NCBI GenBank assembly: GCA_023014335.1
Contig: JAECYW010000002.1
Location: 4,154,001-4,218,000, forward strand
Length of the DNA stretch: 64,000 bases
Direction of reading: 5' to 3'
Source: Galerina marginata
Lineage: Eukaryota > Basidiomycota > Agaricomycetes > Agaricales > Galerinaceae
Positions within the stretch are counted from its first letter, which is position 1. The number at the start of each line of letters is the position of its first letter. The position numbers and the translations under genes were made by a program. Positions 34,972-46,700 of this stretch are shown piece by piece. The notes beneath the pieces were generated by a model. That model was not told the origin of the DNA and ran no database searches. It was given only the letters and a program-made list of their open reading frames with translations.

Positions 34972-36230
34972 ATGCCCCCGATCTCCGACTCTGCATCCTC
35001 ATCTGTTATGGTCGCTGAGTTCGTAGAGCCAATCAACCCATTCTACCCTTCGGAACGCCTACGCATCTTATCGCCCTCTTCCCCTCTTCCAAGCCAAAGA
35101 GAAAGCTGGAGACCCACTGCATGCAGCTACAGAGCATTTCCTCCACCAGATCATCCTGGACGGTCCGAAATTCGCTCAGTCGGATCATACAGAATGCCTC
35201 CAAAACCAAAGCCTGACTTCCCGAGGATCCCAAGGGACCAACCACGTGGGTTAAACAAAACCTTAGGGAACAGCTGGTCCTGCTGGAAGTCCTTTTTTAA
35301 ATGCTGTGGGGGTACGCTTCATGCAGTGGCCCGTTAGTGGTAACCATTTTCGAAGCAGTCTACAGCAACAGTTTTGGCTCGGCGCAGGAAAGCCACACTT
35401 GGCTGCTCAACGAAGACAGCAGCCAGCTCCAGCAGGATTGCGCAGCCATTTGGATTCTAATCATCGTCATGGTGCTGGGAATTGAAACCATTGGCGAGCC
35501 CAACACGATTGAGCCCTCAGATTCTCAAATTCTTCCCACAGGGACATGCATTATTCATCGCCGGAAAGTTTGAGGCGCCTTCATGATGCTGTTATGTTGC
35601 ATGCGAACAGTCAGTACGTTTGCACGTATCTGACATGGACCTACGTTTCGTCGGTCCCTTGCCTATAGAAGCAGTATGGGTACTTTGTGCCCTTATTACG
35701 CCTCTTTCAAGCTCGCAGCCATCGCCACCGACATCATCAGCCATCTCTCCAACCTCGAGGCGACCGTTGCGTTTCTAGTACACCTCATCCAAAACGAAGA
35801 GCTTGCACTTCGTAAGGAGGAGGCGAATGGGCACCGAAGCCCCCTCCTATGCTGTTAATGCCGCCCGGGGGATCCTTGTGACGTGGAAGGAGCGTTGGGA
35901 CCCCTACTGGGGATGGCGTGGTTCTCGTCAACGGACAAGAATGGCGAAATCGAATTGTTCATGGAGCTCCTTCGGAATCTTCGCAAGATAATACTGAACG
36001 AAGCACAGCTTCCATCCAGATCTTTCCCTTCGAACTTGCCCGCTCTATTCTACCGAGTTCTTTTGCAGATTATCTTTCTTTTGTTGCGAACAATCATGAA
36101 GCTTATGGCTCCATCCAAAAGCCTTGAATGTCCAACAACGCCTCGACATGATGCCCTGATGCTTGAACCCACACTGGCCTTTGCCATTTCCGCGAGGTTG
36201 AAGATTGGCCTATCAGCAAGGCTTTGATTG
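34972..36230 (+). other. Possible multi-exon gene, not resolved
   Basis: Several plus-strand open pieces (34972-35337, 35676-35858, 35918-36127) lie in one direction after a TATA box, and some read like protein (FAIISARLKIG-like and FPFELARSILPSSFADYLSF). I could not join them with consistent introns and recognise no domain. It could equally be a relic. Confidence 0.25.
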
Positions 36231-36435
36231 TCTCATAAGTACGAGGATTTGTAACCGACGCTCATACTCCTTTATCATTCAAAAGTGGCTTAGGTGAACC
36301 TGCTTCACTAGGCACTGCTTGAACTGGGAAACCATACCCTCGACATCCTCCGGAACCTTGTCCAACTTCATCCTGGTCAAAAAACAACTCACCATTCTGC
36401 TCCCTCATGGTCATACACCACAGCACTCGGAGTCA

Positions 36436-38095
36436 AGGAATGTGTAGTAATCGTACAGCGGAAGCTCGAATAGACCTTCTCGTACTCGGCCACACAGCTG
36501 GCAATGTGGCTGTCGAAGACAGACTTTGACAGGGCGCGTATTGACATGGACGCCGACGACCTACAAGCTATGGACGGGTCACGCCTTGACAGCACGAAGG
36601 GCAGGCGACAGAAGAAGTCGGCGTCGATAACCATGGCGGGAACGTCTGCGACGGGGGATGGTGGCCGAGATGGCGGGCGATCTGCCAGTCTCTGTTGATA
36701 ACATCAAAGCCGATTTTACTGCTTATGACACCGTTATTGACAAACCTTCAGTAGACATCACTCAAGCTTCTTCATGGGCAGATAGGTAGTTCGTCATGGC
36801 CAACCTACCTTTCTCTTTTCACTTGCTATTCTTTTTTGCTTTTTCCTGTTCTACCTGTTCTATTGGTTGACTTACGTACCGAAGTAGGCGTCGTAGCCTC
36901 CGCTAAAAGTAGCTTCAAACGTAAACGTTATAATACTATCCCATTCCAGGAGTTTGACCACTCCAAGAGTTTGACCACTTCGATTTCCTCAGGCAATTCT
37001 TACCCGACCGACACCTATGTACTCCAGTGGTCTATCCCAATAAATATACCTCAAAAAATTGAGAGTTTTACGACTCGCATCTTGCAAAACTGAGAGGGTG
37101 ATCTTTGATTACGTTACTCGATGACGGTTGATCGACTCGGATGAGTACTTAGTGGAGGGCATCTCGAACTTGGAATAACCTCGTGCCAGAGCACATATAT
37201 CATTAATATTAGAACCAGGCATTTTAATCTTGTAGATCAGACATTAGTATGTAAAGACCTACTAAATACAAGATGGCCTTGTTTGCCTTGTTATCGACGT
37301 TTTATCAAATACCCACAGCCGTGACGTCTTGTATTGGCTCTGCTGAATCTAACCCAAGTGCGAGCGCTTTGTTGATTACCGACTATTTAACGGTCAAGCA
37401 TTGAAAAGATATCAAAATTAGCTCAAAAAACTGCATGAGCGGTCATAAATTCACCTCAAAAGAGAGGAGGGAGGAGAACCGTTGACACTATTTCGTGGTG
37501 GTCGGCACTGAGAACACAAGTCTGCAGACGACTTAAGTCCAAGCGAGCCGGGACGAGTTTTGTATACGCATACGGACTTCCAGCAGTTGAAGTAGTTATT
37601 CAGACTACCGCCATCCCGGAAACCGACAACGATGCCCACTTCGAGCCTAACAAAACGGAAACCGGAGAGCTTTAGGGGTTAGATTCGAGACCGACTGAGT
37701 TGTTGCGAGACCATCGTGAAGGCAGGGGGTAGACGACGGCTGGGAGATGTGACGACGTGTGGGTGTGGGTACAGGATGTATGTATCTGAAGGGGGGAGTA
37801 GGTAAGGTTCTGTAAGGCAGAGGAAGTAAGAAGATACCCACCACGGCCCCAAATGTCCCAACCTGAATTTCCTCAACATGTCTTCTTGTTTGAGTGTGGT
37901 GTTGATTCTTATGCGCTCATTGAACTGCGACCTGATGAGAGACTAAGATTAGCAGACAAGTTGAAGATGTGGCAACGAAATCATCTAAGGCAAGGCAGCG
38001 AGATACGTAGGTCAACGATCAACGCCAAAACGGAGAATAACAAAGGACGAGGACGGGCAGTGGTGTTTAGGAGGTAGTCGAGAACAACCACCTAG
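36436..38095 (-). repeat. Old inverted repeat, right arm
   Basis: The inverse counterpart of 26540-27582, longer because of at least one insertion of about 330 bases (near 37610-37935). The piece at 37853-38077 on the plus strand is an open frame from ATG (MSQPEFPQHVFLFEC, ending ENNKGRGRAVVFRR). Its second half lies in the repeated part and its first half in the inserted part. The left end at 36436 marks where similarity to 27582 stops. Confidence 0.68.
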
Positions 38096-40256
38096 ATGCG
38101 GTTGAGGCTTCGATAAGTAGAGATACTGGGTAGGGTTCGTCATACGCACCTAACAGCGAGGGGTAAATTGAGTTACGCACCAGGGCGTTGACTAGTGAAA
38201 ATATGGCGGTACGGAAACGTTGGAATTAACTCGCTGTGCTGGGTATAAAGAACGAGGGTCTAGGGTAATCAAGGGAAAGGTAAGTAATCGAGAAGCAGAG
38301 GAAGAAGTGCGATATGCTTCGTACCCCCCGCCAAGTCTTCACGTCCCACATGTTGGCCTCCTTCCGAGAAATTCACGGCGGTGATTATCGGCCATTCGTC
38401 GAGCCGACTCGAACTGAAACGAATGTCGAGATTAGCTTGACAATGAAGCCGCAAAAGCACCCTGGGCTGGGGATGAGGAAGATGACGGGTGAAGACGGGC
38501 GCATTAAATGCAAAGAAACGTTGATGCTTGTTGATTGTGCTGAAGGTGGAGGATTTGAACATGTAGAGTTTGACATAGTTAAGCGTTTGGCTGTAGAAAA
38601 GGAATTGTGACGTGCAGAAGGTCGTCGCAACCGACTCGAAATGGCGTTGTGATCGTCATCAGCCCAGATCAAAAATTTGGAGTGCAGCATCGAACACTAA
38701 ATTTCAAACGAGTCAAGAGGTCAGCATGAGCTCTGAAGGTGTGGTGAATTCACCTGAAGAAAAAATGGAAGGAGAAGAGGCGGCGATGAGCGGCACATTA
38801 GAAACGACGTAGTTGATGTCATTGAGTACTGGGAGCATGGATTTGAAGGTAAACCAGGACGATCAATATACGTACTAGGAAGTCAACCCGGCGGTGGTTA
38901 CTTCGTTTAAAATACGGCGTTTGATTGCTGATGGGCCAATGAAAAGGAAACTGAAGCAACATTGTAAAGAGCTAGGAAGTCGGCGAAGTCGTGGAGCAAC
39001 TACCTTGAAATGGCCAACCGGGCAGTGACTGCAAATCGGCGTGATCTGCAGAAGTGAGAACATGATAAGATCGTACCGTGATCACCGGTTATGCAGACGA
39101 AGGCCCTGCAGTAGATTTAGAGAGAGGTAAGTACTGGAGAGCCTGAAGAACAAGGAGGATAAACATGCCTAAAGCTGAAGAGCCATCACGATTAGCTAAT
39201 GAGGGCTATCAGGATTAGCTCGAAGATGCTGTGGCTTTGCCTCAAGATGGCGGGCAGAAAGGGGGGGGGGAGCAATGGGCGGAAAAAAGGGCGGGGTGTT
39301 GAAGACATCGACCAGTACTAGTCCGTGAGATAAGGTGCTGTGAACCCAAATCTAAGGACGAATAAAGCCTGCGAGAATAAGAATGCGACACCTACTAACG
39401 TGTAGGATGAGCCTGATAGCCCATAGACGAAATGGCTAGCTATAAGTTCGAGAAAGAAGTCATAAAATCACCTTGATGGCAGAAGGTAGAGAACGAGCGG
39501 CACTTGGCCCAAAGTAAGTTTGACTGCAAATATTGGGATTGCCTTGGGAGTAGAGAATATGTGTCTAGAGTATTTGGAGTTGAATTGACGCTAGTTGAGT
39601 GTCCAAACAGCCAAATAGAAATGAGAACATGTACGAAGATACCGACAGCATATAACTCGCGCTAATCACATTCAATCTTCCAAAAATTCAAAAGCAGTTT
39701 AGAGTTAGAGGAGGAAGATGAGGGGCGGCAGACTGCACTTGGTGAACCAGGTGAAGCGGCAGGGTTACCGTGAAATCTTAGGCACGGAGAGAGAGCCTGA
39801 GCCTTCACCTGTTGAAATTTTGTGGGTCATTGAGAGGCTGAGGAGGAAGGAGAAAGTTTACGTACCTAACAAACAGTCAGGCCCCTAGGTGTGATCTTGT
39901 CCCATACCATCGCCAGCAGTTCGCTATGTTGGGACCACGCCGATTACTGCCCAAGGGGGAGATGAAAACTAGAAGAGGCTTCCAATCGGAACACGTCTGG
40001 CTGCAAAAAAAGGTGATGTTTGTAATAAAAAGACTTCCCAATGACGGATGATCGACTCGGATGAATACTTATAATTAGTGAGGAGCGCACACTGAGCGTG
40101 TTTGGCAATAGTCAATAAGAACAAATACACACTTGCGTTCGTTGCGACGTATTTCCTCTTCATTTGCCCTCATCGTTGTTCCTGCCTCCCTCAGCTCATC
40201 TTCTCGATAACGCGTGAGTATATTTCAATCTGCAATTACTTATTCTCTGTTATATG
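38096..40256. other. Stretch without a supportable gene
   Basis: Frequent stops. A frame at 38314-38610 from ATG is open for 98 codons but has no domain and an overlapping antisense frame. About 35 bases around 40037 (GATCGACTCGGATGAATACT) resemble 37123-37157. There is a G8 run near 39262. Confidence 0.4.
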
Positions 40257-40381
40257 TGCACCGGGATAGCCCTCTGCAGCATTCCCCGTCCTATCATCTG
40301 TTCTCCTCATCAACCTTGGTCGTATTTTACGTCTCCATTTGCTTAGCCGCGGCTATGTTTGCATCGGGATAACCCTTTGCA
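40257..40381 (+). repeat. Two 22-bp palindromic motifs, 103 bases apart
   Basis: TGCACCGGG-ATAG-CCCTCTGCA at 40257-40278 (followed by GCATTCCCC) and TGCATCGGG-ATAA-CCCTTTGCA at 40360-40381 (followed by ACATTCCCC). They lie 7 kb from the nearest other copy, with unrelated flanks apart from the few bases after each motif. Confidence 0.75.
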
Positions 40382-41049
40382 ACATTCCCCTACGAACTTC
40401 ATCGTCCTCAACTGGCCTTGATCACTAGGTTTGATTCTGTCTCTTATGTAAGCCGCCACCCACCGAGTGTAAAAGCGTTGTCGACCATTTTTTCTTACAG
40501 ATTCGCCATGCTGGGCCTATGTGACGAAATTTTCTTAGGACAACATTTCACCTTCATGGCCGCTCCTAAATATTCGGTTCGTCCCAAGGAAGTTGAGGCA
40601 TATTATCGGCTTAGGAACGCTCGCCCATCGCGTCTATTACTTTGTCCAACAGGTCCTCTATACTTCTTGCACTCAGTCTTGTTCTCTTGCTTCTGCAATT
40701 TGGTGCGTCACGTTTACTTAAGAATTTGGACTTGCACCCGAGCAATAACCCATGGCTTTAGAAGATTGCCAACATGCCATCGTCAAGGAGTCGGCGCCTC
40801 GGGCGTATTTGGCTGGATCAGGACGATGTTTGAAGTCAGAGATGGCACGAATAGATTTGATAGCATATCTTCTTGTCCCTTATCCTTTCACGGCAGGGAT
40901 TGGCAATCTATTAGACTTCAAGCCATGGTTGGCGACATAAGCATCAAGAATTATTCGTCCAGCCATCGGCGCAAGTCATCTCGACATACCCTCTCGCCAA
41001 GCCTTGGAAATTGATTCGAGAACAGTTTGGATACGCAGTGGTGAAGCAG

Positions 41050-42600
41050 TTGGCGGCCTTCAAGGGAACGGGTCTACAGTAGTCGAGGGCTGCAACAGGT
41101 AAGTGGCCAACCAGTACAGTTGCTTGCGCCGGTGCCTGACGGCGAGTGTATCTGGAGATGTTTGCAATTGCTGAATACGCCGATCACACTTTCTTGTCGC
41201 CCTGAAGCTGCGAGAACTGCCGTGAAAGCATCAAATGACGCAATAGTTGCACCTGCAATTAATTTTTGCTGTATAACGTTGTACATTAGGCTTTGTTCTA
41301 AACGACCGAGAGCTATATCTACCTGGGTATCCCACCGCCGTTCCACAGTTTGTCGAAAGCGGGGACTTCCCCTTCTTTCTCACATAAACGTCTTCTGGGA
41401 CATGCGACATCTAGCCCTCGAAAGCCGGGTCAAACCAACGGTAGCTTCAGATATTTGTCAGTGGCTACTTGCCCGACGTTTCTCATCAACCAGTTCGCAA
41501 GCTCCTGGGTTTGTCGGCTTGCAAAAGGAGTCCAGGCTTCCTCCCCTTCTCCCGCTGGATCTCGGAAAGTCTCTCCTAGGGTGTTTTTACGACAAAGCGA
41601 ATCCCCGATGCCTTCGCCTACAGCCACTCGGCCTTCAACCTTTTCAATTCCAACCATCGCCTTCAACGCATCGTTCAAGCAAAGTCATTCCCCATGCATG
41701 TATGTGCACTCTCCACAAATCACTCTGACTACTTTTCACCCTCAATATGCCCCCAGCACCTTGTTCGAGGGGTCTATTTCCCCCTCCATAACGAAGGCAC
41801 TTTTATTGCCGCTGTGCCGCTTGGTACCTGTCCTTTTGAAGCTTGTAAAGCTCGCCTCGATTTGCAGCTGCTCTTTCATGGCAAGCGCCCCATCGAGCAG
41901 CACGAGGCCGTCATCCGATTCAGGCGCTTCATTGCTTTCATCAAAGGCTCTATCCCAACGAATGGAACCGGTCGCTTGAAAGCCTCGGATACCGTGCTGA
42001 TCGCGAATATTTTGTCACCAGGGTTGGCATGGATGGTCTGCCCGCTAGTTTAGGGACCAAGCAGGACTTCGCCGACGCGCGGACGTCAGTCATCCGGTAA
42101 GCTCTCATCCCATACTACTCACGGTACTCACGGCGCTTGGCTCATATCTGTTATTCTTAGGCCCGTAGTTGCCCACCACTTTGAGCCAATCACGGAGTCG
42201 GAGGTTAGCCTCATGATCGCGACCCTCTCTGCCTTACTGATAAACGCAACTATTAGCTCTCCAAAATCCGTTTCAGGGCGTCCGTCGCCGTCTTGCTCAT
42301 CTCTATACTCCGCTACTTCGTCGTCGGTATGTTGGGTCTGAGCGGCTTCCATCCTATCCGAACTGATGCCTCGATAACCTCTTTGTAAAGTGGAAGGACT
42401 GAATGGGCAAGAGCGCAGTGGGCTGCCCTTTCTTTCTGAAAGCGTATGCCGAACATGACCATGGCTATTAAGACAGCGCCCGCGGTGTGAGGGAGGAGAG
42501 TATGCACGGAAGGGGTTGATTTGAGCCACCTTAGCCAGACTGGACGAATATGATACGCTTGCTCTGACTCAGGTTTCCAAAATGACACCACCAGCACCAC
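41050..42600 (-). pseudogene. Possible multi-exon gene or relic on the minus strand
   Basis: Five stretches in one direction read like coding sequence: near 42600-42390 with a hydrophobic segment (HTAGAVLIAMVMFGIRF), 42340-42128, about 41985-41770 (RWDRAFDESNEAPESDDG), 41678-41430, and 41346-41120 (LIAGATIASFDAFTAVLAAS). Some ends lie beside GT or AG, but I could not find introns that keep one frame through all of them. The pieces match no family that I know. Opposing plus-strand frames over the same bases look less natural. Confidence 0.3.
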
Positions 42601-42691
42601 TCTATGATACGTCTTTACGTGACTCCAACAGCTTCCAGGCCTGACTAGTCCTGACTCTTAGCACCTCGACCACACTGATAAGTAATACATA

Positions 42692-43300
42692 CTATATATG
42701 GTTGGGACATGCAACGGAACCAGACATGCAAAATTTGCTCTGCAGCCATGTCCCCTCACTTCTGAGCTTCGTAAAAATTCAGACATGTATATAAGCTATA
42801 TTAATGATGATTAGCGTATCAATAATGGTCATTTTCATTCTGGGAGGCGAAGGAGATGGAGAAAAGTGTGGTGGTGTAAACAATTGATGGCTCTAGGAAC
42901 ACCGGTACCACGTTGAATTACAAATAATTTTATGGCATAGATGTATTAAGGTAATCGATGAGAGCTCATATCAAAAATTTCAGACGTGGTGGTTAGGCCC
43001 GAGCCCATAAATGCAAGGTTTTGCAAAAATGCGTGACAGAAATGGCATGGAATGCAATCGTCACAGGTCCGAAAATCCCACAGTGACACGCGTGTGACCG
43101 CATTTTGCATCTCTAGTTTTTTGACACCAAAATTTGGCTGCCGTCCAACGTTGCGAGTTCGTCTTCAAAAAATTTGAGATTTTCACAGAGGGTGTATACG
43201 GCATATCAGAACAGGCTTAGAAAAATTTGTAGGGAAAACTCAAGTCTGTGGCTCAGGAGAAAAGATCCATCAAAATTTTGCATGTCCCAACCACATATAG
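42692..43300. mobile_element. TA-flanked MITE, 609 bp
   Basis: The ends CTATATATGGTTGGGACATG and CATGTCCCAACCACATATAG are inverted repeats of about 22 bases with one mismatch, bordered by TA on both sides (42690-42691 and 43301-43302). The interior is AT-rich with no gene. The TA border fits Tc1/mariner-type insertion. The end sequence differs from that of the 12-kb MITE, so it is another family. Confidence 0.75.
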
Positions 43301-43557
43301 TAAGGCTCTCGCCAAAAAAAGGAAAATTGGACTTGTTGGGCAGCTGATAGTAGGGGTTGGAGCCTGGGGCTACGCTGCTCTTGGTATGTACGACTGTCTT
43401 GAACCCAGATAGGTGCTTTACTGGCTCAATATTTCCTGATACTTTTAATTGGTGAAAGTGGCGGGGACCAAAGTCACTACCGCGAGAAAGCATTACAAAC
43501 ATACTCGAGTAATATTTTAGCTACAAGAGGTGGCAGCAGGCAGCTGTACGAGACATG

Positions 43558-44306
43558 CTATATGCTAAGCATATCAAGCTCAAGCAGTGCTTCACTGTGG
43601 GCCAGGGCAGCGGTTGCTGCGTCGAGATGCAGTTGATATATCTCATTGGCCATGGCTTTACGGGCAAATGGGATGGGCTGGAGGCCCATCAAAGCTTCGA
43701 GCGAGAGGCTGAACGGTCGGAAGTAGACGACGTATGTGGGGTCGTTGAAGCCATACACCTTCACCCCTATTCGGATCAAGACCTTGTCGTTGCTTTCCGG
43801 ATAGACTTCGTTCTGCGGGGCTCGACTGCGGTCTGCAAGGCCGATGGATTTCTGGCACAAGAGGACACGGTCAACTTCGGGGAGCCGAGGGTCGACTTGG
43901 AGCATGACAAGTGTGAAGCATGGCACCGACGCTCGTGCCCGCTCTTTTAGCTTGGTAAAATACTCATGGGGAGGAAAGTCGCTTGGGTTCAGTTTGTGCA
44001 TGAGTAAGCCCGCCGCGATTCGTAGGACCCTGACTCCATTGGCGTCGAGCCACGCTGAGCCGAGGTTAACGTCGGGCAGCGTGTTGATACTTTTGCAATA
44101 AGGGCGATGAGTAGGCCGATGCGTTACCTGACACTCCCTGCCCTGCTCTCGAAAATGGATTAGAAAACAACTAAAGGATACATGGCGGACGACTTTACAC
44201 AATAGTATGCTCTGTTGCAGCCGCCGCAAAGGTATCGTTGGCTCGGTTTTGCGAAGCAATGGAAGCAGTGCCGTCCGACTTCTGGGATTTGTGAGCTTGA
44301 TGGCAT
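43558..44306 (-). CDS. MYND-type zinc-finger protein, two exons, 231 residues
   Basis: Exons are 44306-44199 and 44145-43558, joined in phase 0 by a 53-base GT-AG intron that lies inside the zinc finger. The joined N-terminus gives C14-x2-C17-x9-C27-x2-C30-x5-C36-x4-C41-x7-H49-x3-C53, a complete MYND finger, a protein-interaction module binding two zinc ions. The remaining 175 residues are a soluble C-terminal domain (INTLPDVNLGSAWLDANG, then DDP-like and KVYGFNDPTYVVYFRPF) that I do not recognise; no SET domain is present. Short MYND proteins of this build are numerous in Agaricomycetes. The gene appears intact. An overlapping frame beginning further upstream at 44471 is less likely because the ATG at 44306 directly precedes the finger. 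Confidence 0.8.
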
Positions 44307-45104
44307 CTGCAAACTATTAGCGTAGCCGTTGGAAGCGACCGTAGAGCTTACCTTTTTGACGACGATGAAAGGCGAATGCAATCTACGTAGCGTTGCTTGT
44401 GGAGGCCACGACGACAGTTGGGGGTTGTTTGAGTTGCTTATATACAAAGACCAGCCAGGCCTGAACCGCAAATCATCGTTGCACGGGAAAGTCCGCTACT
44501 CGACAAAGATCAATTCAAAGGCAAAAGTTAAAATCTAATAAGGAATCGCTTACCACTACTTGTACTGTCACTCAAGGTCGCTACAATCGTGCATGCGCCA
44601 ACTCTTGCCCAAACGGACGTTCAATTGACTGAAACGATGACATTATATTTGCTGCTGCCGTTGATTGTCTAGACCTCGAGCTTGGCATCCAAGCGGCAGC
44701 GGCAAATGGCAGCGGAACGGCGCAGACCGCCTGCCAATGCTGCATCTTCTTCTCAAGCAAGAGTCGGTCGGATAGAAATGCAATAGGACTCGGGGAAGAT
44801 AGAGCACGACAGTTGGCTGGTGGCGCGAGGGAGGGAGGTAGTATCGACGGGACAGAGCTCGAAGTTTATGTAGAGTGACCCTGCTTGTACGAAAGCTCGG
44901 AGAGTTCTGAACACATACTTAGGCGACTTGCAGCGGTAGAGAGTGGGCTTTGCCGGGAAGCCGCCAACGTATGTACCCTTTTGGGGGCAGTTGCACACGT
45001 GCAACCGGACATGGGCGTTCATCGGCGCTACCGTAGTTGGCTTGACCCTGAGTACTCCGTCACTCCCGCTTCTTCCTCGATCCCTTAGATGCCTGCGTTT
45101 TCTA
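44307..45104. other. Stretch without a supportable gene
   Basis: Short frames on both strands, no domain or repeat recognised. Confidence 0.4.
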
Positions 45105-46095
45105 ACTTTTCTTGACTCCGCGCCTTCGACTTTTCCTGCCTTTGCTCCCTGCTGCTGGGGGCTCCAACATGGACGGTACGTCCCTTCAAAAGCTCCCTCC
45201 CTTAGCCAACCTCTGCCCCTCGCACCGCAGTAAGGGCGTACGTAAGGAGTAGAAATTCTCGAGCCCGGGAATACGCTGCTCTCAACGTATGCTTGAGCTG
45301 CGGCGAGGAAGGTGCCAGGGAATGCGTCTGCTGGCCGTTGCTGACGGTTGGGAGTACTCGAGCCCGGGACTCACTGCACTGAGTGCGAGGCGCAGCGCAG
45401 CGGACGTTCTCATCTTTTTCTCCTCCTCTTCGATCTAAAACAACGCTGACGTCTGTCATAGAGACCTCAGCACGTTCACTGTCGCCAAACGAGGTAAGCT
45501 TATCCCCAGATAGATGCCAGCTACAGCGCTGATCGCCGCTCACTTCGGGCTCAGCAGGCTCAGGTCCGAGAGTGCGTTGCTTCGCCTGTAGTGCCCGCGA
45601 ACCCATGGTTCAGCTTCGAAAACCTCCTCCAGGAGGGCGTCCGTCGCGAAGAGCTGGGCGACCCCGCAGGGGATCTATCGTCGCCGGACTTTGACGACCT
45701 CTTCAGCCTTTCGCCCTTTCCGTCCCCCACTCCAAGCCCTCCCTCCACGCCGACCGTTCGCCCAGCCCTCCTCCCGCCTCAGCTCGCAGCACCTTTTGCG
45801 CCGACTGGCGAATGCTCTCCTCCACAGACTATGCTCGACGGTAGCGAGGGTTCAAACCCCACGCCCGCGTTCAAAAAAAAGTCGCGCCACAAGGAGAAGC
45901 AGCAGAAGAATAGCCGCTTCCTTCGCAAGGAAAAGCGTCGACAGGTACGAGAAGGTGCCGCTGCCCCCTTTAAGCTTCGAGAAAGCGTCAAAAAGAAGTA
46001 CTTACTTGGAGACAGCCAAGCCAATCCCATCCGCCTTCAAGCTCGAGAGCGCCAGTGTAACCGCAGCTGCCTTCGTTGGGGCCAACAATCGCAGC
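45105..46095 (+). pseudogene. Gene relic split by the retrotransposon, 5' part
   Basis: Homologous to 24625-25160 in its first 580 bases. An ATG at 45169 is followed by a donor (gtacgt), and a long open frame at 45591-46095 encodes NPWFSFENLLQEGVRREELG, a serine/proline-rich stretch and then a very basic, probably nuclear or nucleic-acid-binding, segment (FKKKSRHKEKQQKN). The LTR begins immediately after 46095. The remainder resumes after the element at 57638, where one frame reads GRRRTYTLHELCHQW and stops. Frames before 45591 contain stops, and the basic segment also shows two competing frames, so the gene was probably already decayed before the insertion. I recall similar repeats in other Agaricomycetes but cannot name the family. 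Confidence 0.55.
46091..46095. repeat. Target-site duplication, left
   Basis: GCAGC directly before the 5' LTR, identical to 57633-57637 directly after the 3' LTR. Confidence 0.9.
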
Positions 46096-46564
46096 TGTGA
46101 CAGTCTCCCATATCGTATCTCTCGCTCTCCTCCTAGTTAAGTAAACCCACGTCGTCGATCCGGTTTGATATCTTGTATTTGTACTTTCTACGATGACCGC
46201 ATGATTTCTTTTGAAAGTTGTACATAGAACTAAGTTGATAAGATTAGATAAGAGTCTTAGTAAGCATAGTTTCGATGTACAAAAGTCCGTACGCCTCGAG
46301 GCGAATAGATTATCTTTTTACCACTCAAACACATCTCTACGAGGAGATTATTGAGTTCTCGTATTAAGAATACGCGATCTGGTTATATTCGCTCTTGGGC
46401 TCACCGAGAATCGAATTGAAGCTGTTGAACTTTGGCTTACAAAGTTCAACCGCTTCCCGACCGAACGATCTTGCGTTGTTATCTTACGGGTCCCTCACCA
46501 TAGTTCGCAATCATCCCTCAAGCTCTCCCATCGCCTTGAAGATCGACTACTCTCGGTCCTCACA
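46096..46564 (+). repeat. 5' LTR, 469 bp
   Basis: Begins TGTGACAGTC and ends GGTCCTCACA, so the outermost TGTGA and TCACA are inverted. It differs from the 3' LTR at 46202 (T versus C at 57270) and 46463 (G versus A at 57531). Confidence 0.95.
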
Positions 46565-46568
46565 AAGG

Positions 46569-46586
46569 TGGACACTGTGGGAGCTT
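46569..46586 (+). other. Candidate primer-binding site
   Basis: TGGACACTGTGGGAG starts five bases after the LTR and begins with TGG, as expected for pairing with a tRNA 3' CCA. I cannot say which tRNA. A second TGG at 46577 is an alternative. Confidence 0.35.
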
Positions 46587-46700
46587 CGAGTTCTTTGATC
46601 TGCCAACTCTTTCGGATTCAGTGCCGACCCTTTTCCCCTTATCATCGCGGTTGATCACCGCTCGATCATCCTGGATCCTCCACCTAATCTCGACTCTCGG

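Noticed and set aside
42361..42385. Possible further copy of the 22-bp palindrome
   Set aside because: Only loosely similar, with the GGG/CCC pairing lost; within chance expectation.
45202..45606. Minus-strand open frame of 134 codons
   Set aside because: It is antisense to the gene relic whose plus-strand paralogue at 24625-25160 supports the other direction.
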